Assembly: GCF_014202905.1 (NCBI RefSeq) | Contig: NZ_JACHHY010000017.1 | Coordinates: forward strand, 1 to 64,000 | From: Chitinivorax tropicus | GTDB lineage: Bacteria > Pseudomonadota > Gammaproteobacteria > Burkholderiales > SCOH01 | Direction of reading: 5' to 3' | DNA: 64,000 nt | In this document: piece by piece, positions 54,531 to 63,521 of the stretch | Numbering within the stretch: the stretch's first letter is position 1 | How the letters are laid out: every line of letters begins with the position of its first letter | Made by a program: the position numbers and the translations under genes | Notes under the pieces: generated by a model | The model's database searches: none | The model's input: only the letters and a program-made list of their open reading frames with translations | Told to the model about the DNA's origin: nothing

Positions 54531-54549
54531 AGGGTGGTGTTTCCACCCT
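54531..54549 (-). terminator. Hairpin 2 at the end of the msh-like operon
   Basis: AGGGTGG / CCACCCT arms, 5-base loop, 15 bases after the stop of the upstream prepilin gene. No T-run. Confidence 0.5.
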
Positions 54550-54563
54550 AAGAGCCGGGCCCC

Positions 54564-55325
54564 TCAAGGTAGCTTGCCGCTTTGCACCATTTTGGCGATC
54601 AGGGTGGCCATTGGTGTCCAGCGCACGATGTGATCGAAATTGTCGTCTGCCGTGCTCTGGCTGACGAATGCATTGTCCACATCCGAATTCTCGATCACCC
54701 GGGCATCGGTTCCTGTCGCGATCTGGTTGCCAGTGCTGTCAAAAGCGCCCAGGCCCAGCTTGCCGTGCGATACCAGCACAAATGGCACGCCCAATGCCTG
54801 ACGGTTGCTATTGCTTTGTGGCAAGCGGTTGTAGATATTGATTGCCCCCGACGAACTTAGAGTGAACTGTGGCACATTGGAAAGCTGCGCATTGAGTTGG
54901 CTTGACAGGGCATAGGTGATGCGATGCCCCCAGGCATCTTTCTCTGGCAGGCCCAGCGTGGCCCACGGCAGGACCCCCACCGCCACTTGACCCGGGCCAA
55001 AGATGCAATTGGCTGGGGACAAGCCCGCACCATTCGACCCGGTTGCCAGGCTGCCGGGTGCTGGGCACGGCAGGCCGCCGTGCTGCATGGCGTATCCCAG
55101 CAGCGCTTCGTTGGCTGCCTCCAACAAGATGCGGGAATCTGCCACCCGCCGGGCTTCTTGCTGCGCGGAAAGCGGGCCAATGATGCCAGCCAATACCAGC
55201 CCCAGCACCAGCAACACCACGGTCAGCTCCACCAATGAGAACCCTCGCGGCCCAACCCGCCATTGGTCTGCCTGATCGGTGCTTGCCAATGGGATCGGCC
55301 TGCGATGCCCTACAAAACCGTTCAT
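54564..55325 (-). CDS. Prepilin-type protein with long leader
   Basis: 253 residues from ATG 55325 (GGGAGGG seven bases upstream). The leader is 28 residues, ending VGPRG before FSLVELTVVLLVLGLVLAGIIG; Glu5 is present. The large globular part (GGLPCPAPGS, NCIFGPGQVAVGVLPWATLGLPEKDAWGH) resembles minor pilins of MSHA/type II systems. The stop of the preceding gene is one base upstream. Minor pilin role inferred. Confidence 0.82.
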   Translation of the reverse strand: MNGFVGHRRPIPLASTDQADQWRVGPRGFSLVELTVVLLVLGLVLAGIIGPLSAQQEARRVADSRILLEAANEALLGYAMQHGGLPCPAPGSLATGSNGAGLSPANCIFGPGQVAVGVLPWATLGLPEKDAWGHRITYALSSQLNAQLSNVPQFTLSSSGAINIYNRLPQSNSNRQALGVPFVLVSHGKLGLGAFDSTGNQIATGTDARVIENSDVDNAFVSQSTADDNFDHIVRWTPMATLIAKMVQSGKLP

Positions 55326-55326
55326 C

Positions 55327-56436
55327 TCAGCACCCTCCCTGATGGCTGACCACCCCTGCCGAGCCCTGCCGCTGGATCGTCCATGTTCCGCCACAGCGTG
55401 CGAAGCGCAGCGTGATCTGATCACCCGTAGCGCTGTAATTCGTGACGCCATCCCAGCCATTCGCCTGAAACCAGGCCGCTCCGACTGGGGGCATGGCTGT
55501 TGGGTAAGCCGTGGTATAAGCCAGATCAGCAGCAAGCCGGATCTCTGCCGCAACCCTCGTCAGCACCAGGGTCATCCATTCCTGGGCGGTCACATACACC
55601 AGCTGGTCGTTGAAGATGACTTGACCCGTGCTGTCCGTCACCTCCCCTGCTATCGTAAAACGTCCACTCATATCCGTGTGGTCTGCCACGCCAGGCAAAC
55701 GATCGAGATAGGTTGCAAGCATCGGGCGAGTCAGCGGTGTGCCGTCGGGCTGGACGACCCGCCGTTGACTACCCAAGGGCTTGCCCGGCCTGATCAGCAC
55801 GATCGCCACCTGGTTAGACACCAATCCACCCTTGGCATCCACAACAGTCAGCCATTTGTGTGGTGGCGTGGCGAGCATGGCATCGCTATTGAGGCGGGGA
55901 ACCCCTGTGGCATCCACCAGATTGCCAGAGATCACTATCACGGTCAGCAGACCCTGCACGATCACATTGCCGTCGATTGCCACACCAGATTGCAAATCTC
56001 GCCATGGCAGCCAGCCAATACACAAGACGCCTGGGTCCGCAGCTACACCATTCCAGACGTTTCTGGCCGGCAGCCCAGAGGCAGTGCCAGCTTGCAGGCA
56101 ATTCTGGTCGGTATTTCCGTTGAATGTCCGATCTGGCGTCATGAGGAGGCCAGGCCTACCTACCACCCCTATCATCAATGCGTTCAAAACCAACGCCTTG
56201 TCACTCGCCAACTGCTGCACCGTCTGGGTGGTTTGCCTATTGCGCTTGATCGCATCCCTTAGGGTGGCCACCAATACTGATGCCGTGATCACGGCCAGCA
56301 GCACCGCCACGACCAATAGCACGCCGCCTTGTTGCGCCCGCCCACGCCTTAACAGACCGCAGGAAGGGTGTCTCTTCAGGACGCCGAGATCCTGGGCCTG
56401 GATAGCCCCACCCACACCCTTGCCAGATGAAATCAT
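55327..56436 (-). CDS. Pilus-associated protein with PilX-like N-terminus
   Basis: 369 residues from ATG 56436 (ATGA overlap with the preceding gene). A single hydrophobic helix (QQGGVLLVVAVLLAVITASVLVATL, ~residues 36-60) with Gln-Gly-Gly before it recalls PilX_N proteins of type IV pilus assembly, although there is no FTLxE motif. The large exported domain has Cys pairs (NCLQAG, VLCIGW, FARCGGTW). No family assigned for the C-terminal part. Confidence 0.6.
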   Translation of the reverse strand: MISSGKGVGGAIQAQDLGVLKRHPSCGLLRRGRAQQGGVLLVVAVLLAVITASVLVATLRDAIKRNRQTTQTVQQLASDKALVLNALMIGVVGRPGLLMTPDRTFNGNTDQNCLQAGTASGLPARNVWNGVAADPGVLCIGWLPWRDLQSGVAIDGNVIVQGLLTVIVISGNLVDATGVPRLNSDAMLATPPHKWLTVVDAKGGLVSNQVAIVLIRPGKPLGSQRRVVQPDGTPLTRPMLATYLDRLPGVADHTDMSGRFTIAGEVTDSTGQVIFNDQLVYVTAQEWMTLVLTRVAAEIRLAADLAYTTAYPTAMPPVGAAWFQANGWDGVTNYSATGDQITLRFARCGGTWTIQRQGSAGVVSHQGGC

Positions 56437-56864
56437 TTGGCGACCTGCTCGCTGGAGAGGGGCAATTCGGCCACCTGTCCTGGCTGGATGGACACCGATT
56501 GCTTGTACCATTGCAGGCCCACCGCACGCCGTGCGGCATCGATCCGGGTTGGCTGTACCTGATCAAATCGACTACCGATCGGCACCGGCTGGCCATTCAA
56601 CCACACTGTCGCCCGGCTGCCCTTGCGATCCACATAGCCATCCAATCGTAACCGATAGCTTTCCTGCACCTGTGGCGCGTCGCCCTGGGCGGACAACGCA
56701 CGTCCTTCATCCAGCGCCTTCCGCTCCAGCGGTGTGTAGAACAGGCGCCCCAGCGAGGCCGCCTCGGCCTGCCCGCCACCATTCAACCACACCATAGCCA
56801 AGCAGCAGGCCCAGGCCCGCAAGCTGGGTTGGGGTGGATGGAATCGGAGGATGCCTTGCCTCAT
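56433..56864 (-). CDS. MshK-like small exported protein
   Basis: 143 residues. Signal-like N-terminus ending GGGQAEA-ASLG, then GRLFYTPLERKALDEGR and YVDRKGSRATVWLNGQPVPIGS, a pattern I know from small proteins in the MSHA/type II assembly operons (MshK/PilP/GspC-like place). ATGA overlaps at both ends. Role: probably links inner-membrane platform to secretin. Confidence 0.55.
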   Translation of the reverse strand: MRQGILRFHPPQPSLRAWACCLAMVWLNGGGQAEAASLGRLFYTPLERKALDEGRALSAQGDAPQVQESYRLRLDGYVDRKGSRATVWLNGQPVPIGSRFDQVQPTRIDAARRAVGLQWYKQSVSIQPGQVAELPLSSEQVAK

Positions 56865-57502
56865 ACGCCGCCCTCCTGCCCTGGTGTTGTCGATGATATG
56901 TGGCTAAATGTCAGCACCTGAAAATCACACCGTGCCATCAATTGCCCCTGGCTGATTGCCTGTTGCGATTCGCCAGGCAAGGCCAGCCGACAGCCACGCA
57001 ACACCGGCAGACCATTCAGTTGGCGCTGGATGGCTTCCAGCACTTGCTGCATGGCCACCTCATGCAAGGGGCTGAAATCGAGGCGGATACGCGTGGCGTG
57101 AACCTGTAAATCAGCAGCCGGGCTCGGCATCACATCCGCCCGAGCCTGTGGGGCAATGGAAAAGCGCAGATTCATGGTTGGATTGTCCCGCCCCAGCTTG
57201 GTCAACACCTCTACCCATTGCATGCGGTCTTCCTGCCCGACGATACCGATCGCATAGAACACGGCAAAGCGTGGGCTGTACTTTTCCCAGTCCGTCCTGG
57301 CCTGCTCGGCATCGGCCAATTGCTGGCTGGCGCTGGCCAGCCGCTGATGGGCGGCAGCCGCCATCTGCGATTGGCGCTGCATTTCATACCACGCCCCACC
57401 ACACACCAAACCCATCAACAACAGCGCAGCAATCAACATCACCAGCTGTGGCAGCAGCAGGCGCCATTCCGCCCGGCTGAACCGAAACTCGCTGAGATTC
57501 AT
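56861..57502 (-). CDS. MshJ/PilO-like assembly protein
   Basis: 213 residues from ATG 57502. One N-terminal membrane helix (LLPQLVMLIAALLLMGLVCGGAWYEM), then a coiled coil (MAAAAHQRLASASQQLADAEQARTDWEKY) and a small ferredoxin-like domain, the PilO/GspM/MshJ plan. Part of the inner-membrane alignment complex. ATGA overlap with the gene upstream. Confidence 0.72.
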   Translation of the reverse strand: MNLSEFRFSRAEWRLLLPQLVMLIAALLLMGLVCGGAWYEMQRQSQMAAAAHQRLASASQQLADAEQARTDWEKYSPRFAVFYAIGIVGQEDRMQWVEVLTKLGRDNPTMNLRFSIAPQARADVMPSPAADLQVHATRIRLDFSPLHEVAMQQVLEAIQRQLNGLPVLRGCRLALPGESQQAISQGQLMARCDFQVLTFSHISSTTPGQEGGV

Positions 57503-59082
57503 GGCGCCCTCGGCACGATCTGGCGCGACCACACCAGCTCGAACGGATGCTGCGGTGGGGCGATGTCAGTCTGCTGTGGGGGCAGCGACACTTCGCCTGT
57601 GGCTCGGGTGTCGAGTGGCGACATGGTGATATCGATTTGCGCATCCCGACGTTGCAGACGCTGAGCCAGGGCGCCGACGCTGATATCCGCCCGGCGATAG
57701 TCATCTGACCAGGGCTCGACCAGGCCACGAACCACCAATCGCTCCGACCATGCGTGTGGCGTGGGCTGCGGGTTGGCGGTTGCCCCCTCAGCGCCCTGCT
57801 CGGCTTGGGGCACGGGCATCTCATTGGCAGCCTCATCGTCAAGACGATAGGGCTGCTGGGCGGACACCGTCCATTCCAGACCAGCCAGATGCAAATCCCC
57901 AGCGTTGTCCAGCGCATGCGACAGCAGTAGCCAGGCAGCGCCCATGGCTGGCCACTCACGGCGAATCTGATCAACAGCATTGACTGTCTGGCGCATGGTG
58001 ACGGGGCTGAATTCGCCTGATGTGATCAGCACCGCCTGGGTTTTGGCTTCGTCCGCCAGCGCCACTGGCAACCAGGCGTTGTACTGCTGCTCATGTGAAC
58101 GCGCCTGCGACAGCAGCCAGGCAGCCGCCCCCAAGCCCACTACCAAGCTGGCGGCAGCAGCCTGCAACAAGGCACGACGGACCTGCCACAACCGCAACCA
58201 CCGCAGGCGCTCCGGCGGCGCATAATGGTTCCGCCACCCACGCCGGATCAGCCGCAACAGAATCTGCGCCAGGCTTTGTTCACCTGCCGGTGTCAATTTG
58301 AAGGCCTGGGCGATGTCGGCAACGCCGATCAATTCATAGCGGAAAGCATCGTTGCTCGGTGGCAATGCCGCCAGCTGGCCATGATGCTCATCATCCGCCA
58401 CGACCAGCACATGCAACACGGCGTCCCGGCTGATCATGCGCAGGCTGGCGACATATTGCTTGGTGCGGACGCACTCTTCGACGATCTGCCCGACCAGATC
58501 GGGCTGATCGGTTGCCAAGGAGGTCAATCGCGAGAACTTCAGCTCACCCTGCCGGTAATAACACTGGCGCAGCCCGCTTTCGGCTTGAATGGACACCAGC
58601 AGCAAGTGATCATCGGCATGATGCAGCCGCTTGGCCAGGCTATTGCAGAGCAGCGCCAAAGAGTACACGCCGACCAAGGGGGCCTGATGCCGCTCCAGTA
58701 TGTCCAGCCATCGGTCCAGCAGGGCTGGGTTCAACAGCCCACTGAACAACACCCGATCATCACGTCGTCCGGCTGCCTCCCTGCCCTGTACCCAGCCATT
58801 GGCATAACGGTTGCCACGGAACAGACTCTGCAGCTTACGTTTCATCAAGGCGCGGTGATCACGCCCTTTGACATGGGGGATCTGATCGACGATGAAATCC
58901 TCCTCAGCCACATCGATCAGCACCGCATAGTGTCGGCCCTGCCCTGCGGCCACCTGCTGCTCGAACGCGGCCATCTCGGTCGCGTCGCCAGCAAAGCGCT
59001 GAACCAATGTCAGACATGCCCGCTCGGCACGGTACAACCATGCACTGTTTTCGGTCACGAATAACAACATCAGCCGATTCAT
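57499..59082 (-). CDS. MshI/GspL-like assembly protein
   Basis: 527 residues. The N-terminal ~300 residues are a cytoplasmic actin-like/GspL-like domain (LMLLFVTENSAWLYR, YAVLIDVAEEDFIVDQIPH), followed by a membrane helix (AAAASLVVGLGAAAWLLSQARS, ~residues 318-340) and a periplasmic PilN-like domain. This fuses the PilM and PilN functions in one chain, as in GspL/MshI. ATGA overlaps at both ends. Confidence 0.75.
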   Translation of the reverse strand: MNRLMLLFVTENSAWLYRAERACLTLVQRFAGDATEMAAFEQQVAAGQGRHYAVLIDVAEEDFIVDQIPHVKGRDHRALMKRKLQSLFRGNRYANGWVQGREAAGRRDDRVLFSGLLNPALLDRWLDILERHQAPLVGVYSLALLCNSLAKRLHHADDHLLLVSIQAESGLRQCYYRQGELKFSRLTSLATDQPDLVGQIVEECVRTKQYVASLRMISRDAVLHVLVVADDEHHGQLAALPPSNDAFRYELIGVADIAQAFKLTPAGEQSLAQILLRLIRRGWRNHYAPPERLRWLRLWQVRRALLQAAAASLVVGLGAAAWLLSQARSHEQQYNAWLPVALADEAKTQAVLITSGEFSPVTMRQTVNAVDQIRREWPAMGAAWLLLSHALDNAGDLHLAGLEWTVSAQQPYRLDDEAANEMPVPQAEQGAEGATANPQPTPHAWSERLVVRGLVEPWSDDYRRADISVGALAQRLQRRDAQIDITMSPLDTRATGEVSLPPQQTDIAPPQHPFELVWSRQIVPRAP

Positions 59083-60287
59083 CGTGTCCCCACCTTGCTG
59101 ATCAGGTCAAAGACCGGCCCCAGCACCGACGACATGATCCAGGCCAACATCAAGCCCAGGATCACCGTCATCACTGGCTCGATCATCACCTGCACCCGCT
59201 CCACCGACTCTTTGACATCCCGATTGTAGAAATAGCACACATTGAGCAGGGCCGTATCCAACTGGCCGGTGCTCTCGCCAACACGCAGCATGCGCAACAC
59301 CAGCGGCGGGAACAGACCGACCTGGCTGAAGCTGGCGGCAATTCCTGTCCCCTCGCGGATCAGCTGTTCGACCTGGGCCACGCCTTCAGCGATGACGCGG
59401 TTCCCGACGATGCCCTCCAGCACTTTGAGTGCATCCAGTACCGGTATGCCAGCGGAAAACATCAGCGCGAAATAATTGGAGAAACGCGCCAGGATGATCT
59501 TCCGCAAAATCGGCCCGACGAAAGGGAGGCTCAGCTTGTACCGATCCAGCGTATGGCGAAATGCAGGCTGAGCCCGCAGGCGCATGACCACGACCAGCCA
59601 CCCTGCCACGGGGGCCAGCACCAGCACGAACCAGTATTGGCGCATGAAGCCAGACAAGGCCACCAGCATGCGGGTCTGCATCGGCACCTCAACCTGCAGG
59701 GACTGGAACAGCTCCACCAATTGCGGCACCAGAAAGATCAACAGAAAGGCGAACACGGCCAGCACCAGCACCAGCACAAAGCTCGGGTAGAGGATGATCT
59801 TCTTCATCTGTGCGGCCAGCTCGTCCTGCCACTTCAAGCCATCGGACAGATCCTGCAGCACCTCGGGCAGGCGCCCAGTGGTCTCACCCGCCCGGATCAG
59901 GTTGCAGAACACCACATCAAAGATGCGCGGATGTGCCGACATAGCATCGGACAGCTGTTTCCCACCCTCGATGCTGTCGATCAGATCTGCCACCACTTCA
60001 CGGAATCGCGGGTTCTCGACACTGTCGCGCAGGTCAGCCAGCCCCTCCATGATCGGCACGCCCGCGCGGGTCAGCTGCTCCAGATGAAAGCAGAAGGTGA
60101 TCAGCTCCTGACGATCGATCCGCACACCACGCCGCCGCAGGCTGTTGACGGTATCCTGATCAAAGGTGATCAGATCCAGCCCCATGCGTGCCAAACGCTG
60201 CTCCAGATCTCCAGCGTTGGCGGCATCGAGAAAGCCCGTCACCCGTTGGCCGGCTTCATTCATCGAGGCATAACGGTAGCGGGGCAT
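59079..60287 (-). CDS. Type II secretion F family / MshG platform protein
   Basis: 402 residues. Two GspF domains with MPRYRYASMNEAGQRVTGFLDAANAGDLEQ at the start, AGVPIMEGLADLRDSVEN and SAGIPVLDALKVLEGIVGN as the repeat signatures, plus three membrane helices. It is the inner-membrane platform contacted by the MshE ATPase. Starts 4 bases after mshE ends. Confidence 0.92.
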   Translation of the reverse strand: MPRYRYASMNEAGQRVTGFLDAANAGDLEQRLARMGLDLITFDQDTVNSLRRRGVRIDRQELITFCFHLEQLTRAGVPIMEGLADLRDSVENPRFREVVADLIDSIEGGKQLSDAMSAHPRIFDVVFCNLIRAGETTGRLPEVLQDLSDGLKWQDELAAQMKKIILYPSFVLVLVLAVFAFLLIFLVPQLVELFQSLQVEVPMQTRMLVALSGFMRQYWFVLVLAPVAGWLVVVMRLRAQPAFRHTLDRYKLSLPFVGPILRKIILARFSNYFALMFSAGIPVLDALKVLEGIVGNRVIAEGVAQVEQLIREGTGIAASFSQVGLFPPLVLRMLRVGESTGQLDTALLNVCYFYNRDVKESVERVQVMIEPVMTVILGLMLAWIMSSVLGPVFDLISKVGTR

Positions 60288-60291
60288 GGTG

Positions 60292-62019
60292 TCACATCGT
60301 CAAGGCAAGGCCGGTGACCCGATCAGTCAGATCCACCACCCGACTGATCTCATCCAAGCTGGTCATGCCCTCCAACACGCGTCGGATGGCATCATCCGCC
60401 AAGGGGCGGAAGCCCTTTTTGATGGCCATGTTACGAATCTCCCGCGTGGTGGCCCGCCGTGCGATCAGCTCATCCAGATCGGCATCCATTTTCAGGATCT
60501 CCAACACAGCCAAGCGCCCCTTGTAACCATGGTGCTCGCAATGAGGACAGCCGGTGGCGCGATAGACGAGGGGCGCGGGCTGCTCAGCCTTCACACCGAG
60601 CAGCATCCGTTCGAATGGGTCGGGGTCGTAGGCCTCGCGGCAGGCCATGCAAAGCTTGCGCACCAAGCGTTGTGCCACCATGCCGATGATGTTGCCAGCC
60701 ATCACATCCGGCAGCACGCCGATATCGAGCAACCGTGGTATCGCGCCGATTGCAGAGTTGGTATGCAGGGTGGAATACACCTGGTGGCCGGTCATGGCGG
60801 CACGGAATGCCATCTCGGCGGTATCCTGATCACGCACCTCCCCGACCAGGATCACATCCGGGTCTTGCCGCATCATCGAGCGCACCCCACTGGCAAAATC
60901 CATCTTGGCGGCCTCGCTGACATTGGTCTGCCGGATCATCGGCATCGGGTATTCGACCGGGTCTTCCAGCGTCATGATGTTGACTGACTCGGCGTTGATG
61001 TAATTCAGGATCGAATACAAGGTCGTGGTCTTGCCCGAGCCGGTCGGGCCTGTCACCAGAATGATGCCCTCGGGCCGGGCAATCATCAGCTTCAGCAAGG
61101 ACAGTGAATCAGGCAGCAGGCCCAGCTCATCGATCGGCACCAGCCCTTTGAGCCGGTCGAGGATGCGCAACACGATGTTTTCGCCGTGGATGGTCGGCTG
61201 CGAAGCCACCCGGAAATCCAACGGCCTGCCCAACAAGGTCAGCGAGATCCGTCCATCTTGTGGCGCACGCGATTCCGCAATGTTCATGCCACTCATCACC
61301 TTGAGCCGCACCGCCATCGCAGGCCAATAGGTACGGTGCAATGAGCGGACCTGCCGCAGCACGCCATCGATCCGGTAACGGATACGCAGAAAGCTTTGCT
61401 CGGGCTCGAAATGGATGTCCGACGCGCCTTTCTGCACCGCATCACCCAACAGCGCATCGATCAGCCGTACCACTGGCTGGCTGTATTCATCTCCCGCATT
61501 GGCCAGGCTGGAGTAATCCACCTCGCCGGTTTCGATTTCACGCAAGATGCCGTCGATCGACAGCTCATAACCGTAATACTGCTCGATGGCCCGCAGCACG
61601 TCAGACTCAGCCGCCAACGCGGCTTCGATCGGCATGGCATCGCGTGTCAACAGACGGATCTGATCCAGGGCCACCAGATTGTTCGGGTTGGACATGGCCA
61701 GCCGCAACGCACCGTTCTCGCGCGAGAAACCGATCGGCACCAGCGTGAAGCGCTTGGCCAGGTCTTTAGGCACCAGCTTGATCGCGGCGGAATCCACCAC
61801 CACTTTGGCCAGATCGACACTCTCCTGCCCCAGGTTTTCCGACAACGCCTCACGGAGCGTGGCCTCAGAGAGAAAGCCCAGCCCTACCAGCTGCTTGCCC
61901 AAAGGAAGGCCGGTGTTACGCTGCTCCCGCAGCGCAATCTGCAACTGGTCGGCGCTGATCACACCTTTGCTGACCAGCAGCTCGCCAAGGGGCAGCTTGG
62001 CTTTGGCAGGCGCACTCAT
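60292..62019 (-). CDS. GspE/PulE family ATPase, MshE-like
   Basis: 575 residues. Walker A ITGPTGSGKTTTLY, Asp and His boxes (EDPVEYPMP, VGEVRDQDTAEMAF, TLHTNSA) and the tetracysteine zinc motif CMACREAY...CPHCEHHGYKGR. The N-terminus (LGELLVSKGVISADQLQIAL, LGKQLVGLGFLSEATLREAL) has the tandem pattern of the MshEN c-di-GMP-binding domain. The ATPase drives pilus extension. ATGA overlap upstream. Confidence 0.92.
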   Translation of the reverse strand: MSAPAKAKLPLGELLVSKGVISADQLQIALREQRNTGLPLGKQLVGLGFLSEATLREALSENLGQESVDLAKVVVDSAAIKLVPKDLAKRFTLVPIGFSRENGALRLAMSNPNNLVALDQIRLLTRDAMPIEAALAAESDVLRAIEQYYGYELSIDGILREIETGEVDYSSLANAGDEYSQPVVRLIDALLGDAVQKGASDIHFEPEQSFLRIRYRIDGVLRQVRSLHRTYWPAMAVRLKVMSGMNIAESRAPQDGRISLTLLGRPLDFRVASQPTIHGENIVLRILDRLKGLVPIDELGLLPDSLSLLKLMIARPEGIILVTGPTGSGKTTTLYSILNYINAESVNIMTLEDPVEYPMPMIRQTNVSEAAKMDFASGVRSMMRQDPDVILVGEVRDQDTAEMAFRAAMTGHQVYSTLHTNSAIGAIPRLLDIGVLPDVMAGNIIGMVAQRLVRKLCMACREAYDPDPFERMLLGVKAEQPAPLVYRATGCPHCEHHGYKGRLAVLEILKMDADLDELIARRATTREIRNMAIKKGFRPLADDAIRRVLEGMTSLDEISRVVDLTDRVTGLALTM

Positions 62020-63521
62020 TGCGACGGATTGCCCTCCTGCAACTTGGCGATGCGCTCGGTCACCGCCGCCGGACTGAACTGGGCCGGCTGCTGACGGGCC
62101 AGCTGCAGCGCCTGCTGGTAATAGCGCAGGGCCAGCCGGGGCTGGTCGAGATGCTCCAGGCTGACAGCCAGGTTGAACGCTGTATCCGGTCGATCCGGCT
62201 GCAGGGTGAACAGCTGGAAATACAGCTGCTGTGCATCCGCCCAGCGCTGTTGCTGATGATACGCTGCAGCCAGCTCCTGCATCAGCAGCGGGCTGTCCGG
62301 CTGGCTGCGCAACAGGCTTTCGAGCTGCTGGACACGATCGCCATCAGCCATCTGACGCCCTGCCACGGCCAATCCGGCCAATGCATCCCGATCCTGCGGG
62401 TCCAGCGCCAACATCTGTCGATACCACCGCTCGGCGTCCTGGCTCTGCCCGGCGCGCGCAGCCAGGGTGGCCAGGCCCAGTAGTGCGTCCCGATTGGTTG
62501 GCTCATTGGCCAACGCCTGCTGATACGATAGGGTGGCGGCATTCCAATCCTGTGCTTGATAGGCAGCATACGCTTTGGTCAACAGGGGCGATACGGTGTC
62601 CGGCGCAACGGCGCGGGAGATCTTCACCGGCTCGCTGATCAGGACTGCGGCTGTCTGGGCTTGCGGATACGCCTTGACCACCGCTTGCGTGGCCGGGGAA
62701 CTGGCCGGGGTGGGTGATGGCGTAACAGGAGGCGGGGCTGTCACAGCCGGTATCGGCTCCTGTACTGGGGGATTCGATGATATGGCAGGCTGCTCAGCTT
62801 GCACGACCACACTCGGCTCTGATTCAGCTGGCGTGCTAGGCACAGGCTGCGACGCCCACCAGAGCCACCCCAGCATGCCCACCACCGCCAATGCCCCGCC
62901 GCCACCCAGCAGCAGCCGATTGTCCAACGCAGGCCGCTGCTTCTTGGCGGTGGCCGCCAGCACTCGTTTCGCCTGCTCCCTGCCAGCTGGGGGCGGAGCG
63001 GCCACCGGTGGCGCAGCCGGGGCAGGCGGGTTGTGCACCATGGCTGGCGAAGGGGGCGCCATGTCGATCCGCAGGGCCTGGTCAGATTGGTGAGAGGCCG
63101 CGGGCACCGGTTCAGGCATCTGCAAGGCAAGATCATTCACGACAGGTGCATCCGGTGGCTCGGCCTTCCGTTCCAGCTCAGGGGCAGGCACAGGTGCAGG
63201 TGCAGGTGCAGGTGCAGGTGCAGGTGCAGGTGCAGGTGCAGGTGCAGGTGCAGGTGCAGGTGCAGGTGCCAAGGTTAGATCTAAATGGCTGTCTGGTGCG
63301 GGCGGAGGGGCCATGACAGGCTCCACGCGAGGTGCCATCTGCGGGGCAGCAGGGGCGACGGTGTCCGCACTCAGGGTGATATCTGCAAAACTGATGTCAG
63401 GCAGTGGCGCAGCCGGCGCAGCAGCCAAGTCTGGTGGCGGCGGATCAGCCGACGCTGGCGGTTCCGCCTGCTTGCGCTTGGCCGCCTCGGCCCGCCGTAA
63501 CGCATCCAGCAACAGGCTCAT
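62016..63521 (-). CDS. TPR protein of the MSHA-type operon (MshN-like)
   Basis: 501 residues. MSLLLDALRRAEAAKRKQ opens it, followed by a long disordered Pro/Ala region with a dipeptide Ala-Pro repeat, one membrane helix (LGGGGALAVVGMLGWLWWASQ, ~residues 204-224), another Pro-rich stretch and C-terminal tetratricopeptide repeats (AKAYAAYQAQDWNAATLSYQQAL and four or so more). The periplasmic TPR part probably organises the pilus machine. The Ala-Pro tract is encoded by a tandem hexamer repeat. ATGA overlaps at both ends. Confidence 0.82.
   Translation of the reverse strand: MSLLLDALRRAEAAKRKQAEPPASADPPPPDLAAAPAAPLPDISFADITLSADTVAPAAPQMAPRVEPVMAPPPAPDSHLDLTLAPAPAPAPAPAPAPAPAPAPAPAPAPVPAPELERKAEPPDAPVVNDLALQMPEPVPAASHQSDQALRIDMAPPSPAMVHNPPAPAAPPVAAPPPAGREQAKRVLAATAKKQRPALDNRLLLGGGGALAVVGMLGWLWWASQPVPSTPAESEPSVVVQAEQPAISSNPPVQEPIPAVTAPPPVTPSPTPASSPATQAVVKAYPQAQTAAVLISEPVKISRAVAPDTVSPLLTKAYAAYQAQDWNAATLSYQQALANEPTNRDALLGLATLAARAGQSQDAERWYRQMLALDPQDRDALAGLAVAGRQMADGDRVQQLESLLRSQPDSPLLMQELAAAYHQQQRWADAQQLYFQLFTLQPDRPDTAFNLAVSLEHLDQPRLALRYYQQALQLARQQPAQFSPAAVTERIAKLQEGNPSQ
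63193..63264. repeat. Tandem hexamer repeat (GGTGCA)12
   Basis: Twelve perfect GGTGCA copies, flanked by degenerate copies (GGCACA, GGTGCC). On the coding strand each unit adds one Ala-Pro pair to the linker of the TPR protein. In frame, so length change would alter the linker, not break the gene. Confidence 0.95.

Noticed and set aside
55279-56797. Long plus-strand ORFs opposite the prepilin genes
   Set aside because: Opposite the ATGA-linked pilus operon; no domain seen.
59007-60317. 436-codon plus-strand ORF
   Set aside because: Antisense of the GspF-like gene, with a His/Gln-rich low-complexity translation.
63187-63270. CRISPR-like repeat
   Set aside because: Hexamer units are contiguous without spacers and are in frame within a Pro/Ala linker.
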